Part shown: in pieces, positions 8,150 through 15,042 of the stretch
How the letters are laid out: each line of letters starts with the position of its first letter
Numbering within the stretch: the first letter of the stretch is position 1
Source: Rossellomorea sp. SC111
GTDB lineage: Bacteria > Bacillota > Bacilli > Bacillales > Bacillaceae_B
NCBI RefSeq assembly: GCF_024733565.1
Contig: NZ_JANIOC010000009.1
Span: forward strand, 172,892-215,641
DNA length: 42,750 nucleotides
Direction: 5' to 3'
Program-made: the position numbers and the translations under genes
Notes under the pieces: model-generated
Database searches by the model: none
Told to the model about the DNA's origin: nothing
The model's input: only the letters and a program-made list of their open reading frames with translations

Positions 8150-9175
8150 TTAGAGGGAATAAATTCGTTCCATTTCCCGTTCAAAGAAATCATTCCCATT
8201 CCTTTTATCAAAATCACACGCAATTTCCTCTGCCACTTCACTCATCACATCCACGGCAAACCCCGGGCGATGCCCCGCTTCCAGGAGCTTCCGGTGGAGG
8301 ACGATTGCACTCATATAAAAATAGAACATCCCATACGGGTCTTTCCCGCTGTCGGCATACTCGATGTGGCGCTCCAATACTTTGATGCCCCTGAGAGGTT
8401 CCGTTAAAGCAAGAAACTGGATATGCTCCGAGGCCTCAATGAGAAAGTGGGGTTTATCGTAAATGAAAAAGTATCCCTCGGATTGGTAACGGCGGGCTTC
8501 CTCCACCCGGCCGTCCTCATAATAAGGAAGGAGCAGCTTACTGTACGTAAGATGGGGGATTTCACCACAGCTCACTTCCTTTGACAACAAAAGCTTTTCG
8601 AGTGGAGCCGCTTTTTCCTTTTCTCCGGTAAAATAGAAGTACTCAAGCTGAGTCTGATATTCACACGCTTCACAGTCCGCCAGGGAATCCCGTTCTGCGG
8701 CGAGCCATTTACGATAATAGGCGTGAGCGTCTTTCACTTCGCCAGTCTTCAAAGCCCGTTTATGCTGATGCTGATAATAAGGGCGAAGACTGTATCCGTA
8801 GCGGTCATACGCTTCCTGGAAGTCATTGAAAAAAGCATCCAGAAGTTCCACTTCAATGCCCGGCATCTTCACGAGATGCTCCGCCATCCATTTATAGATC
8901 CAGAGGAAGCTTTCCACCCACTCCTCCAAGTTCTCTTCATTATCTAAAAAGAACCCGTTGCACCACTCGAAATGATCGAATAATTCCTCATACTCCCCAA
9001 GATAGTTGACGGTTCTCATGATTCCGAACCGGCAGCAGAATTCCTTATAGAGATCCCTTTCTTTTTGGGCGATGAACAACAGATCCTCCAACCCATCCCA
9101 CTTCTCAAAGCTCGCTTCTTCCCGACTCATCAGCTCTTCCCATTTATCCCAATATTGATCCACCGTCATCTTCAT
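8150..9175 (-). CDS. Hypothetical helical-repeat protein in the T-box-controlled MFS operon
   Basis: This 341-residue soluble protein has no signal peptide or membrane segment. It is rich in Trp, Tyr, Phe and Glu. It has recurring helix pairs such as ALKTGEVKDAHAYYRKWLAAE, YYEDGRVEEARRYQ and YFTGEKEKAAPLEKLLL, which have the spacing and small/large residue pattern of tetratricopeptide-like repeats. I do not recognise a named family; a scaffold or regulator role would be inference. It follows the MFS gene by 27 bp with its own AGGGGG site, so it belongs to the operon headed by the CCA-type T-box. No terminator separates it from the proS promoter, so read-through into proS is possible. Confidence 0.75.
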   Translation of the reverse strand: MKMTVDQYWDKWEELMSREEASFEKWDGLEDLLFIAQKERDLYKEFCCRFGIMRTVNYLGEYEELFDHFEWCNGFFLDNEENLEEWVESFLWIYKWMAEHLVKMPGIEVELLDAFFNDFQEAYDRYGYSLRPYYQHQHKRALKTGEVKDAHAYYRKWLAAERDSLADCEACEYQTQLEYFYFTGEKEKAAPLEKLLLSKEVSCGEIPHLTYSKLLLPYYEDGRVEEARRYQSEGYFFIYDKPHFLIEASEHIQFLALTEPLRGIKVLERHIEYADSGKDPYGMFYFYMSAIVLHRKLLEAGHRPGFAVDVMSEVAEEIACDFDKRNGNDFFEREMERIYSL

Positions 9176-9202
9176 CCGCGAACCCCCTTCATGAGTGTGT
9201 TT

Positions 9203-10426
9203 TTATTTATTATAACATTCTGACTTATAATTTAACTGTTTTTTCCAAGAATTCTTCCTTAACGCTCCCCCCAAAACGAGGGTGACCCCAAGCATGACCA
9301 TCGAACCTGCAACGACAGCTGTCCGAACCGATACCACCTCGGCCCCCACTCCGATCAGTATCGTTAAGATGATGACAAGTACACCTTCCAACAACCCATA
9401 CAGGCTCCCCACCCGTCCCATGATATCAACGGGGATATGTTCTTGATAAAAAGTCTCGAACCCCGTTGTCGCAAACGCCAGCGCAAAGGATAAAAGAGTG
9501 AATCCAATCGCAGCTGTCATGAAATCGTATGAAAATGCATACATGATATATCCCAATGAAACGACCACAGAGCCGACACCCATAAGGTGCATATGATGAA
9601 GTTTATGAGACAGCGCAGCATTCAGGAGGGATCCCAGTACAAACCCTCCCCCTGCAATGCTTACAAGATATCCGTAGGTGCTATTGGAGAGTTGCAGCAC
9701 CTCTTTTGAAAAAGCGGCTTCAAGGGAATCGATCACGGCCGTCATCACAAGAATGCAGGTGAACAGAACATACAGGACCATCACATACGAGGCTTTCTTG
9801 CTGAACCCCCATACGACTCGCCAATCAGCCTTGACCATCTCCCAGTTGATACCGCTTATGTGAACCGGCCCCCCATCCGCAAGCTTCGGTAAAAAGAGAG
9901 TGATCATTCCCGATAATAATAGGGCGAGGGCATTTATATAAAGGGCAAACGTCGGCGTCCCCAACATGAACATCAGCCCGGCCACCCCGGGACCGATCAG
10001 AAACGCCCCCGACCCGATCAGTCCCCGAAGAGCATTGAACCGCTGCCTGTTCCCCCTCGGAATCAAGGTCGTGATATACGCCATCGATGCCGGATAAAAG
10101 ATTGCACTCCCCATGTTGATGAAAAGCACAATGGCGTACATCCACCACTCCGCTGAAACGAAAGGTAGCATCGCGATTAACACCGCCCTGAAAAAGTCCA
10201 GTGCCGCCATAAGATTCCGCTTGTTGACCCGGTCAATCAAACTCCCGGCCCAACCGTTTGTGAAAAGCGTCGCAACCGGCTTCAACACGTACAACATCAC
10301 CACCGCCACCGGTGATCCCCACTCATCCAATACAATCAAATTAAGGGCAATCAGATAAATCCAACCCCCGATACTCGAAATCCCGATACCCGATAACAGC
10401 AACAAAGGATCCTTCCATTTTTTCAT
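9203..10426 (-). CDS. MFS transporter, probable exporter, under a proline T-box
   Basis: The 407-residue protein has about 12 hydrophobic segments and a major-facilitator loop 2-3 signature (GSLIDRVNKRNLM, matching GxLxDRxxRR). The second half begins after a cytoplasmic loop near residue 185. The type resembles drug/solute exporters of the EntS/MFS_3 sort more than known proline symporters. The start ATG has GGGAGGA upstream. The leader is a T-box with a Pro specifier, so expression should rise when tRNA-Pro is uncharged. The substrate could be a proline-containing compound, a peptide, or an inhibitor of prolyl-tRNA synthetase; the sequence alone does not decide. It is co-transcribed with the gene at 8150-9175. 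Confidence 0.88.
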   Translation of the reverse strand: MKKWKDPLLLLSGIGISSIGGWIYLIALNLIVLDEWGSPVAVVMLYVLKPVATLFTNGWAGSLIDRVNKRNLMAALDFFRAVLIAMLPFVSAEWWMYAIVLFINMGSAIFYPASMAYITTLIPRGNRQRFNALRGLIGSGAFLIGPGVAGLMFMLGTPTFALYINALALLLSGMITLFLPKLADGGPVHISGINWEMVKADWRVVWGFSKKASYVMVLYVLFTCILVMTAVIDSLEAAFSKEVLQLSNSTYGYLVSIAGGGFVLGSLLNAALSHKLHHMHLMGVGSVVVSLGYIMYAFSYDFMTAAIGFTLLSFALAFATTGFETFYQEHIPVDIMGRVGSLYGLLEGVLVIILTILIGVGAEVVSVRTAVVAGSMVMLGVTLVLGGALRKNSWKKQLNYKSECYNK

Positions 10427-10457
10427 CCACTATTCCTCCCCGCGATTTTGGTAAAAC

Positions 10458-10735
10458 AAAAAAATCCCACCCCCAAGACCTTGGTCTTGGGGGCGAGATT
10501 ATAGATCGCGGTGCCACCCCAGTTCACCAGCATGTCACCACACCGGCCTTTTCGGGTACGGCCGATCGGCTTATACCCTAGCTCCATAACGGGAGCTCCC
10601 GTCACACCATCCCCATTCCCGGTTCCGATGCACTGCTCAGAGCCTTGGTTCAATACCGTCCTTCCTGCCCCTTTTCAGCTGCCAGGGCTCTCTTTAAAGA
10701 ATTCGGGATATCTACTCTTCTCTTCATGGCATTTT
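10458..10735 (-). promoter_or_regulatory. T-box leader of the MFS operon, specifier CCA (proline)
   Basis: On the minus strand the leader carries the T-box GGGGTGGCACCGCG, then a strong terminator (CCCCCAAGACC / GGTCTTGGGGG, followed by seven T at 10458-10464). Stem I has AGTA on its 5' side. ATATC/GGTAT forms the upper helix, and GAA-CCA-A on the 3' side places the specifier CCA at 10646-10648, a proline codon. The lower helix AGAG/CTCT is short, so the specifier call is less certain than for proS. The linker contains extra hairpins, including the palindrome ACGGGAGCTCCCGT. Confidence 0.88.
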
Positions 10736-10750
10736 TTTGAAATTTTTATT

Positions 10751-10780
10751 ATGGTAGCATGAATGGGGTGGGATTGTAAA
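10751..10780 (-). promoter_or_regulatory. Possible promoter of the MFS T-box transcript
   Basis: TTTACA (10775-10780), an 18-bp spacer and TACCAT (10751-10756) lie just upstream of stem I. The -10 match is weak; a start a few bases further down is also possible. Confidence 0.35.
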
Positions 10781-10788
10781 TAAAAATA

Positions 10789-11430
10789 TCACATGATCAT
10801 CTTTTGTTTCAACAAATCTTCATACCCTGGTTTTCGTTTGATGATATGGATGATAAGTTCCCGAAGTTCATCCAGTTCCCTGGCGTCAGCAGTCGTATTG
10901 CAATCAGAATACCGGTATTCATACATCTCCTTATTCATCCTGATTTTCATGGCATAGCTTCTACTCGGTTGGATATAACAACTGCCCTCATCTGAAAGGT
11001 ATTTTTCTTCTTTTAAATCCAAACTCTTCACTTTTGTAAAAATCTCCTCGGTCTCCTGTTTTGTAAAGGTCAATTCTTTCCTCTCCCCCTCCTCGCTTGT
11101 CAGGGAGTCAGTGAAAGTACTTATCTTCATGCCGCCACCGTACAGAATCTCTACATCAAAATTAGACTTATTGGTAAAGAAACCACTCAGTTTCTCATTC
11201 CCCAAGAATCCCCATTGTTCACCCTTCACCACCGCAAACAGAAAAAGGAGGAGGAGAATCATCCCCATACTGATAAGGGGGGCATACCATCTGCGGCGAT
11301 ACTCTTTTTTCGGTACTTCACCGTCAGTTCTATCCCTGACCTCCTCCTTCATTTTGTCGCTAAAATCAAAGCCCCTCAATCCCTCATCCGTCATCTTCCT
11401 AATTTGTCGCTGAAGTTCCCTATCCATCAT
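10789..11430 (-). CDS. Probable anti-sigma factor, single-pass membrane protein
   Basis: The 213-residue protein has an N-terminal cytoplasmic part of about 47 residues (RELQRQIRKMTDEGLRGFDFS), one membrane segment at about 50-68 (LISMGMILLLLFLFAVV), and an extracytoplasmic domain ending in a Lys/Glu-rich helix. It overlaps the 3' end of the ECF sigma factor gene by 11 bp. That arrangement and topology are those of the cognate anti-sigma factor, which would hold the sigma factor at the membrane until a signal arrives. No zinc-binding HxxxCxxC motif is present, so it is not a classical ZAS-type anti-sigma; it is more like the single-pass regulators partnered with Bacillus SigV/SigM-type factors. 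The stimulus is unknown. Confidence 0.75.
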   Translation of the reverse strand: MMDRELQRQIRKMTDEGLRGFDFSDKMKEEVRDRTDGEVPKKEYRRRWYAPLISMGMILLLLFLFAVVKGEQWGFLGNEKLSGFFTNKSNFDVEILYGGGMKISTFTDSLTSEEGERKELTFTKQETEEIFTKVKSLDLKEEKYLSDEGSCYIQPSRSYAMKIRMNKEMYEYRYSDCNTTADARELDELRELIIHIIKRKPGYEDLLKQKMIM

Positions 11431-11968
11431 AAGGCACCCCTTTTGGATACATTTTTTTCAGTTTCTCTTTAGCTGTTTTCAATCTCGTTTTTGCTGTATT
11501 GATATTGATTTCCAGGCATTCGGCGATCTCTGAAATCTTCAATTCCTCATAATAATAGAGAAACAGTACTTCCCTATACTTAACGGAAAGGGACAGTAAC
11601 TTCTGATGCAGTTCCCTGCTTGTTTCTTTATGTAAGGCTTGAGTTTGAGGGTTATTCGTAAACTCATGTATTATTTCATGTAGTTTATTCGTAAACAGAA
11701 GCTTCCTCGTTTCCCATTTTTTAAGATGATCCTTACTCTGATTGATCGCAATCCGAATGATCCAGGTTTTCAAAGATGATTCATTCCGAAACGAATCTAC
11801 CCCCTGATAAAACCGAATAAACACCTCTTGGGCAATATCTTCGGCTAAACGGTAATCTTTCACGTAGGAATAGGCTATATACAACACTTCTTTGCCATAT
11901 AGACTCATCACTTCTTCGAGCAAGTCATCCTTAGTAGGAGTCACTTCGTATACGCTATCCTCATTCAA
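11420..11968 (-). CDS. ECF-type RNA polymerase sigma factor
   Basis: The 182-residue protein has the two conserved ECF domains. Region 2 covers about residues 18-90, with YIAYSYVKDYRLAEDIAQEVFIR (core binding and -10 recognition) and FRNESSLKTWIIRIAINQSKDHLKK. Region 4 covers about 118-172, with LSVKYREVLFLYYYEELKISEIAE and the helix-turn-helix ININTAKTRLKTAKEKLKK for the -35 element. It starts at TTG (11968) behind GAGGTGA. The downstream overlapping gene is its likely anti-sigma factor. I see no obvious autoregulatory ECF promoter (AAC...CGTC) immediately upstream. The regulon is probably envelope stress (inference). Confidence 0.92.
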   Translation of the reverse strand: MNEDSVYEVTPTKDDLLEEVMSLYGKEVLYIAYSYVKDYRLAEDIAQEVFIRFYQGVDSFRNESSLKTWIIRIAINQSKDHLKKWETRKLLFTNKLHEIIHEFTNNPQTQALHKETSRELHQKLLSLSVKYREVLFLYYYEELKISEIAECLEININTAKTRLKTAKEKLKKMYPKGVPYDG

Positions 11969-12052
11969 AGGGAACTCACCTCTTTTCTACTACTTTGACG
12001 AACGTGGAGGGGAAAAGGTTTGATTTTTTGTGGAGCGGGATTTCAAAAAGGC

Positions 12053-12081
12053 AAAAAAAAGAGCACTCCACCCGAGCGCTC
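12053..12081 (-). terminator. Terminator after the 66-aa basic protein gene
   Basis: On the minus strand GAGCGCTC / GAGTGCTC with a 5-nt loop is followed by eight T residues. Confidence 0.85.
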
Positions 12082-12092
12082 CTCTCCCCATA

Positions 12093-12293
12093 TTAGCTTC
12101 CCATCTTCCGGCGGGTATTGCTTGGCTTCTTCGTTTGCTGACTTTGCATGCGTTGGTTGGATGCAAGGCCGCCTGTTGCCTGCTTGCCGCCTGCCTGTGC
12201 TTCTTTCTTCTTCGCAAGCTGCTGCTTCATCGCTTCCTGAAGGCTGATTTTTTTCTTTTCTGGCTGTATTTGTTGGTCATTAGTATTCGACAT
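12093..12293 (-). CDS. Small basic, Gln/Lys-rich protein (66 aa), hypothetical
   Basis: The protein has no hydrophobic core. An N-terminal charged helix (KKKISLQEAMKQQLAKKKEAQ) is followed by a low-complexity, probably disordered tail rich in Gly, Gln, Ser and Arg/Lys. The ATG has AAAGGAGA upstream and the gene has its own terminator, so it is a complete unit. The composition suggests a nucleic-acid-binding or spore-associated small protein, but that is inference; I recognise no family. Confidence 0.65.
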   Translation of the reverse strand: MSNTNDQQIQPEKKKISLQEAMKQQLAKKKEAQAGGKQATGGLASNQRMQSQQTKKPSNTRRKMGS

Positions 12294-12380
12294 AATGGGA
12301 TCTCCTTTTTGAGACTACTAAATTTTTGAAACTATCTCCATTATAATACATCCTTCAGAATAAAGACATCTGCCTGACAA

Positions 12381-12411
12381 ATAAAATAGCCAACCCCCTG
12401 AAGGATTGGCT
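12381..12411 (-). terminator. Terminator after the 34-aa peptide gene
   Basis: On the minus strand AGCCAATCC / GGGGGTTGGCT pairs with a short TTCA loop, followed by ATTTTATTT. Confidence 0.7.
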
Positions 12412-12420
12412 TAATGATTT

Positions 12421-12525
12421 CTAGTGATATCCATTCTGTCCGTTTGCAGAACCGGATGTTTTTTGTTTCGGTGTATGTTTCCCGTTTTGCTTTGTGCCGC
12501 CGTCTTTTTTCGTTTTCTTTGTCAT
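12421..12525 (-). CDS. Very small Lys/Gly-rich peptide (34 aa), spore-protein-like composition
   Basis: The ATG at 12525 is preceded by TAGGAG at 9-nt spacing. The 34-residue product (start MTKKTKKDGGTKQNGKHTPK, end NGQNGYH) is hydrophilic and basic with Thr, Gln, Gly and Lys. It resembles in size and composition the minor small acid-soluble spore proteins (SspK/L/P class), but I cannot match it to one. The clean Shine-Dalgarno site and the terminator just after the stop codon argue that it is translated. Confidence 0.55.
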   Translation of the reverse strand: MTKKTKKDGGTKQNGKHTPKQKTSGSANGQNGYH

Positions 12526-12573
12526 GCTGAATCACTCCTACCATATAGTTTGTGAATCATATTTATTTTGTGC

Positions 12574-12613
12574 AAAAAAAGAAAAGAGTTTCCCGGTAAT
12601 AACCGGAAAACTC
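12574..12613 (-). terminator. Terminator of cstA
   Basis: On the minus strand a 12-bp stem (GAGTTTTCCGGT / ACCGGGAAACTC, one mismatch) is followed by TTTTCTTTTTTT, 6 bp after the cstA stop codon. Confidence 0.9.
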
Positions 12614-12618
12614 TCCAT

Positions 12619-14067
12619 TTATGCTGCTGGCTGCGGCACGTCTTCGTCGACCTGAATGACCGACCCGTCGTTTAAGCGCTTTCTCAATGTGTAGATAAAA
12701 GCCAGGATCGCTGCGATCGTCACAATGGATGCTCCCATATAGGCTGTCACCATGGAAAGACCGAATCCGATCGGAGCATTCAGGATATACGTGAATGTCA
12801 CCATCGTCATGAAGATCGCCGGGATCGTTGCGACCCAGTGTGGTTTCTTTTGCAGGGCAAGGTACATGGCACCTACCCAAAGAGCAATCATCGCCGTCGA
12901 TTGATTTGCCCATGAGAAGTATCTCCATAAGAGATTGAAGTCCATACGTGTCAACACGACTGAAATCACGAACAGGGGAACCGCGATCCATAGGCGGCTG
13001 GACATTTTCACTTGTCCTACTTTGATGTAATCCGCAATGATCATACGTGCACTTCGGAATGAAGTATCCCCGGATGTGATCGGGAGAACGATGACTCCAA
13101 GGATGGCAAGCGTTCCGCCGATGGAACCAAGCATCAGAACAGACACTTCACTCACGACCGCTGCCGGTCCTCCGTCTTTCAAGATCGCATTCAGTTCATC
13201 AGGCTCGAACAAGCTCATCGCTGCCGCTGCCCAGATCATCGCGATGATCGCTTCTAAAATCATCATGCCGTAGAAAATCTTGCGTCCGTTCTTTTCGTTT
13301 TGAGTCGTTCTTGAGATGATCGGTGATTGTGTTGCGTGGAAGCCTGAGAGCGCCCCACACGAAATCGTCAAGAATAATAAAGGAAAAATAGCGATAGAAT
13401 CAGGGTGCATATTCGTTAAAGATACTTCAGGAATATCCGCTCCCGTGATCACCAATCCCGCTCCGATTCCTACTGCACTGATCAAAAGCAGTGCCCCGAA
13501 CAGCGGGTACACTTTACCGATGATTTTATCAATCGGCAGTAACGTTGCCACAATGTAGTAAATGAAAATCGCTGCGATGATGACACCGAGTGAAATCCAC
13601 GCAGGAGTCAGATTCGCAATCAGGGCTGCAGGTGCAGTCACGAAAACCGTCCCTACCAGGACAAGTAAAAGAATCGAGAATGCGTTCACCACATGCTTCA
13701 TCGTTTTACCAAGGAATCTTCCGGCAAGCTCCGGTAAATGAGCCCCTCCATTACGGATTGAAATCATTCCCGTCAAGTAATCATGAACCGCTCCGGCAAA
13801 AATCGCCCCGAGGACGATCCAAAGGAAGGCAACCGGTCCGTATAATGCTCCCATGATCGGGCCGAAGATCGGACCGACACCGGCGATATTCAACAGCTGG
13901 ATCATGGAGTTCTTACCTGTTTTCATCGGAACATAATCCACTCCATCCGCCTTTGCATATGCAGGGGTGGAACGACTTTCATTCACTCCAAAAATCTTTT
14001 CGATAAATTTTCCATATGTGAAGTAACCAATAATTAAGACAACAATCGAGATCAGGAATGTGACCAT
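12619..14067 (-). CDS. cstA: CstA-family carbon starvation/pyruvate or peptide transporter
   Basis: The 482-residue integral membrane protein has many hydrophobic segments and the CstA hallmark stretches GVDYVPMKTGKNSMIQLLNI, AGVGPIFGPIMGALYGPVAFLW, VHDYLTGMISIRNGGAHLPEL and SGFHATQSPIISRT. The family includes E. coli CstA and BtsT; BtsT is a pyruvate/H+ symporter, and CstA has been linked to peptides and pyruvate. The start at 14067 follows AAAGGGG; a longer open frame upstream runs through the promoter and the palindrome array and was rejected. A perfect CcpA cre overlaps the promoter, so repression by good carbon sources is expected. The adjacent LytS/LytT pair is the likely activator. Confidence 0.94.
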   Translation of the reverse strand: MVTFLISIVVLIIGYFTYGKFIEKIFGVNESRSTPAYAKADGVDYVPMKTGKNSMIQLLNIAGVGPIFGPIMGALYGPVAFLWIVLGAIFAGAVHDYLTGMISIRNGGAHLPELAGRFLGKTMKHVVNAFSILLLVLVGTVFVTAPAALIANLTPAWISLGVIIAAIFIYYIVATLLPIDKIIGKVYPLFGALLLISAVGIGAGLVITGADIPEVSLTNMHPDSIAIFPLLFLTISCGALSGFHATQSPIISRTTQNEKNGRKIFYGMMILEAIIAMIWAAAAMSLFEPDELNAILKDGGPAAVVSEVSVLMLGSIGGTLAILGVIVLPITSGDTSFRSARMIIADYIKVGQVKMSSRLWIAVPLFVISVVLTRMDFNLLWRYFSWANQSTAMIALWVGAMYLALQKKPHWVATIPAIFMTMVTFTYILNAPIGFGLSMVTAYMGASIVTIAAILAFIYTLRKRLNDGSVIQVDEDVPQPAA

Positions 14068-14092
14068 GTATATGATCCCCTTTCGTTCAGTT

Positions 14093-14108
14093 ATGAATAC
14101 GCTTTCAT
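14093..14108 (-). promoter_or_regulatory. CcpA cre site of cstA
   Basis: ATGAAAGCGTATTCAT on the minus strand matches the cre consensus WTGNNARCGNWWWCAW at every position. It touches the -10 box (14107-14112), where CcpA binding would block transcription. Confidence 0.88.
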
Positions 14109-14135
14109 TATAGCAAGCACATTCACATTTTCGAC
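14107..14135 (-). promoter_or_regulatory. Probable cstA promoter
   Basis: The -10 box TATAAT (14107-14112) is perfect. The best -35 about 17-18 bp upstream is the weak TGTCGA, which is consistent with a promoter that needs an activator such as the neighbouring LytT. Confidence 0.6.
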
Positions 14136-14210
14136 ACATTCTGTCCAAGATGTTATAAATACGTGCTGAAATGCAGGAAGCAGGGATTGACGTGCTTAGG
14201 GAAAAGGGCG

Positions 14211-14321
14211 GTGCCAGGCACTGATTGTGTACTTGGTGCCTGGTACAAATCGAGTGTTTTGTGCCAGGCACCAAAAACAAAAAATGTACCAGGTACAAAT
14301 CCTCCCCATTGTACCTGGTAC
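14211..14321. repeat. Array of five 11-bp palindromes at exact 25-bp period
   Basis: GTGCCAGGCAC (14211), GTGCCTGGTAC (14236), GTGCCAGGCAC (14261), GTACCAGGTAC (14286) and GTACCTGGTAC (14311) follow each other with start-to-start spacing of exactly 25 bp and unrelated 14-bp spacers. All fit GTRCCWGGYAC. The array fills the gap between the lytT stop codon and the cstA promoter region. Confidence 0.9.
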
Positions 14322-14328
14322 ACTACAA

Positions 14329-15042
14329 CTACAATTCCAATCGCTCCCGCAATTCCTTCACATAATTCCGGCTCACAGGGATCGCCTCATCAGCTCCATG
14401 AACCTTCAGCTGGTACACGCCGCTCCCCCATGGAATCAATTCTTCCACAAAGGGCAGCTGAACGAGATAGCTTTTGTGGACGCGGAAGAAAGGATAGGTG
14501 CCGAGTTTCGCTTCCAATTCCTTGATCGGCATCCTGCACGTATATTTCTTTTTTTTCGTACAGATAAATGTTTCCCGCTCTTCTCTGAAAATATAGAGAA
14601 TATCCTCCGGCCTGACGAATACAATCTTATCCTCATCATGCACGGCCAGTTTTCCCAGGGATGGATTCTCACGGGGTTCGACCTTTACTAAAGACTTCAG
14701 CCTCTCCATCGTTTGTGCAAGCTGATCTTCTTCAAAAGGCTTCAGCAGGTAGTCGACAGCCTCGACCCTGAACGCCTTAAGGGCATAGTCAGGGTACGCC
14801 GTGGCAAAGACGATTTCCGGCTTATGCTTCATGTTCTGAAGGGCTTCTGCGAGATCCACTCCGCTCATGCCAGGCATTTCGATGTCCAGGAATAGGACGT
14901 CGGGCTCTTTCGTCAAAATGATCTCAAGGCCTTTTTCCGCTGAGCTTGCTTCCCCGACCACCTCCGCCCAGGGATAACTTCCAAGGAGATGCTTCATTTC
15001 CTCCCGGCTGTACGGTTCATCATCGATTATCGCGATTTTCAT
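14329..15042 (-). CDS. lytT: LytTR-family response regulator
   Basis: The 237-residue protein has a receiver domain (about 1-120) with the acidic pair DDE at 7-9, the phosphorylation site D53 in LFLDIEMPG, and the KPF switch region near 103. A LytTR DNA-binding domain (about 135-235) contains IREERETFICTKKKKYT-type strands and the FFRVHKSYLVQL motif. Its start overlaps the end of lytS by 4 bp (ATGA), showing translational coupling. Family members bind direct repeats upstream of transporter genes (LytT on lrgAB/pftAB in Bacillus, BtsR on btsT in E. coli). The adjacent cstA on the same strand is the obvious target. Confidence 0.94.
   Translation of the reverse strand: MKIAIIDDEPYSREEMKHLLGSYPWAEVVGEASSAEKGLEIILTKEPDVLFLDIEMPGMSGVDLAEALQNMKHKPEIVFATAYPDYALKAFRVEAVDYLLKPFEEDQLAQTMERLKSLVKVEPRENPSLGKLAVHDEDKIVFVRPEDILYIFREERETFICTKKKKYTCRMPIKELEAKLGTYPFFRVHKSYLVQLPFVEELIPWGSGVYQLKVHGADEAIPVSRNYVKELRERLEL

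Noticed and set aside
10423..10762. Open frames on both strands upstream of the MFS gene
   Set aside because: The region is a T-box leader with specifier loop, T-box sequence and terminator. The frames are by-products of its GC-rich helices.
14068..14298. N-terminal extension of CstA
   Set aside because: The frame is open, but it crosses the TATAAT box, the cre site and two of the palindromes. The ATG at 14067 has a strong ribosome-binding site and matches the family start.
14211..14321. CRISPR array
   Set aside because: Repeats are 11-bp perfect palindromes with 14-bp spacers, far below CRISPR repeat and spacer sizes, and there are no cas genes.
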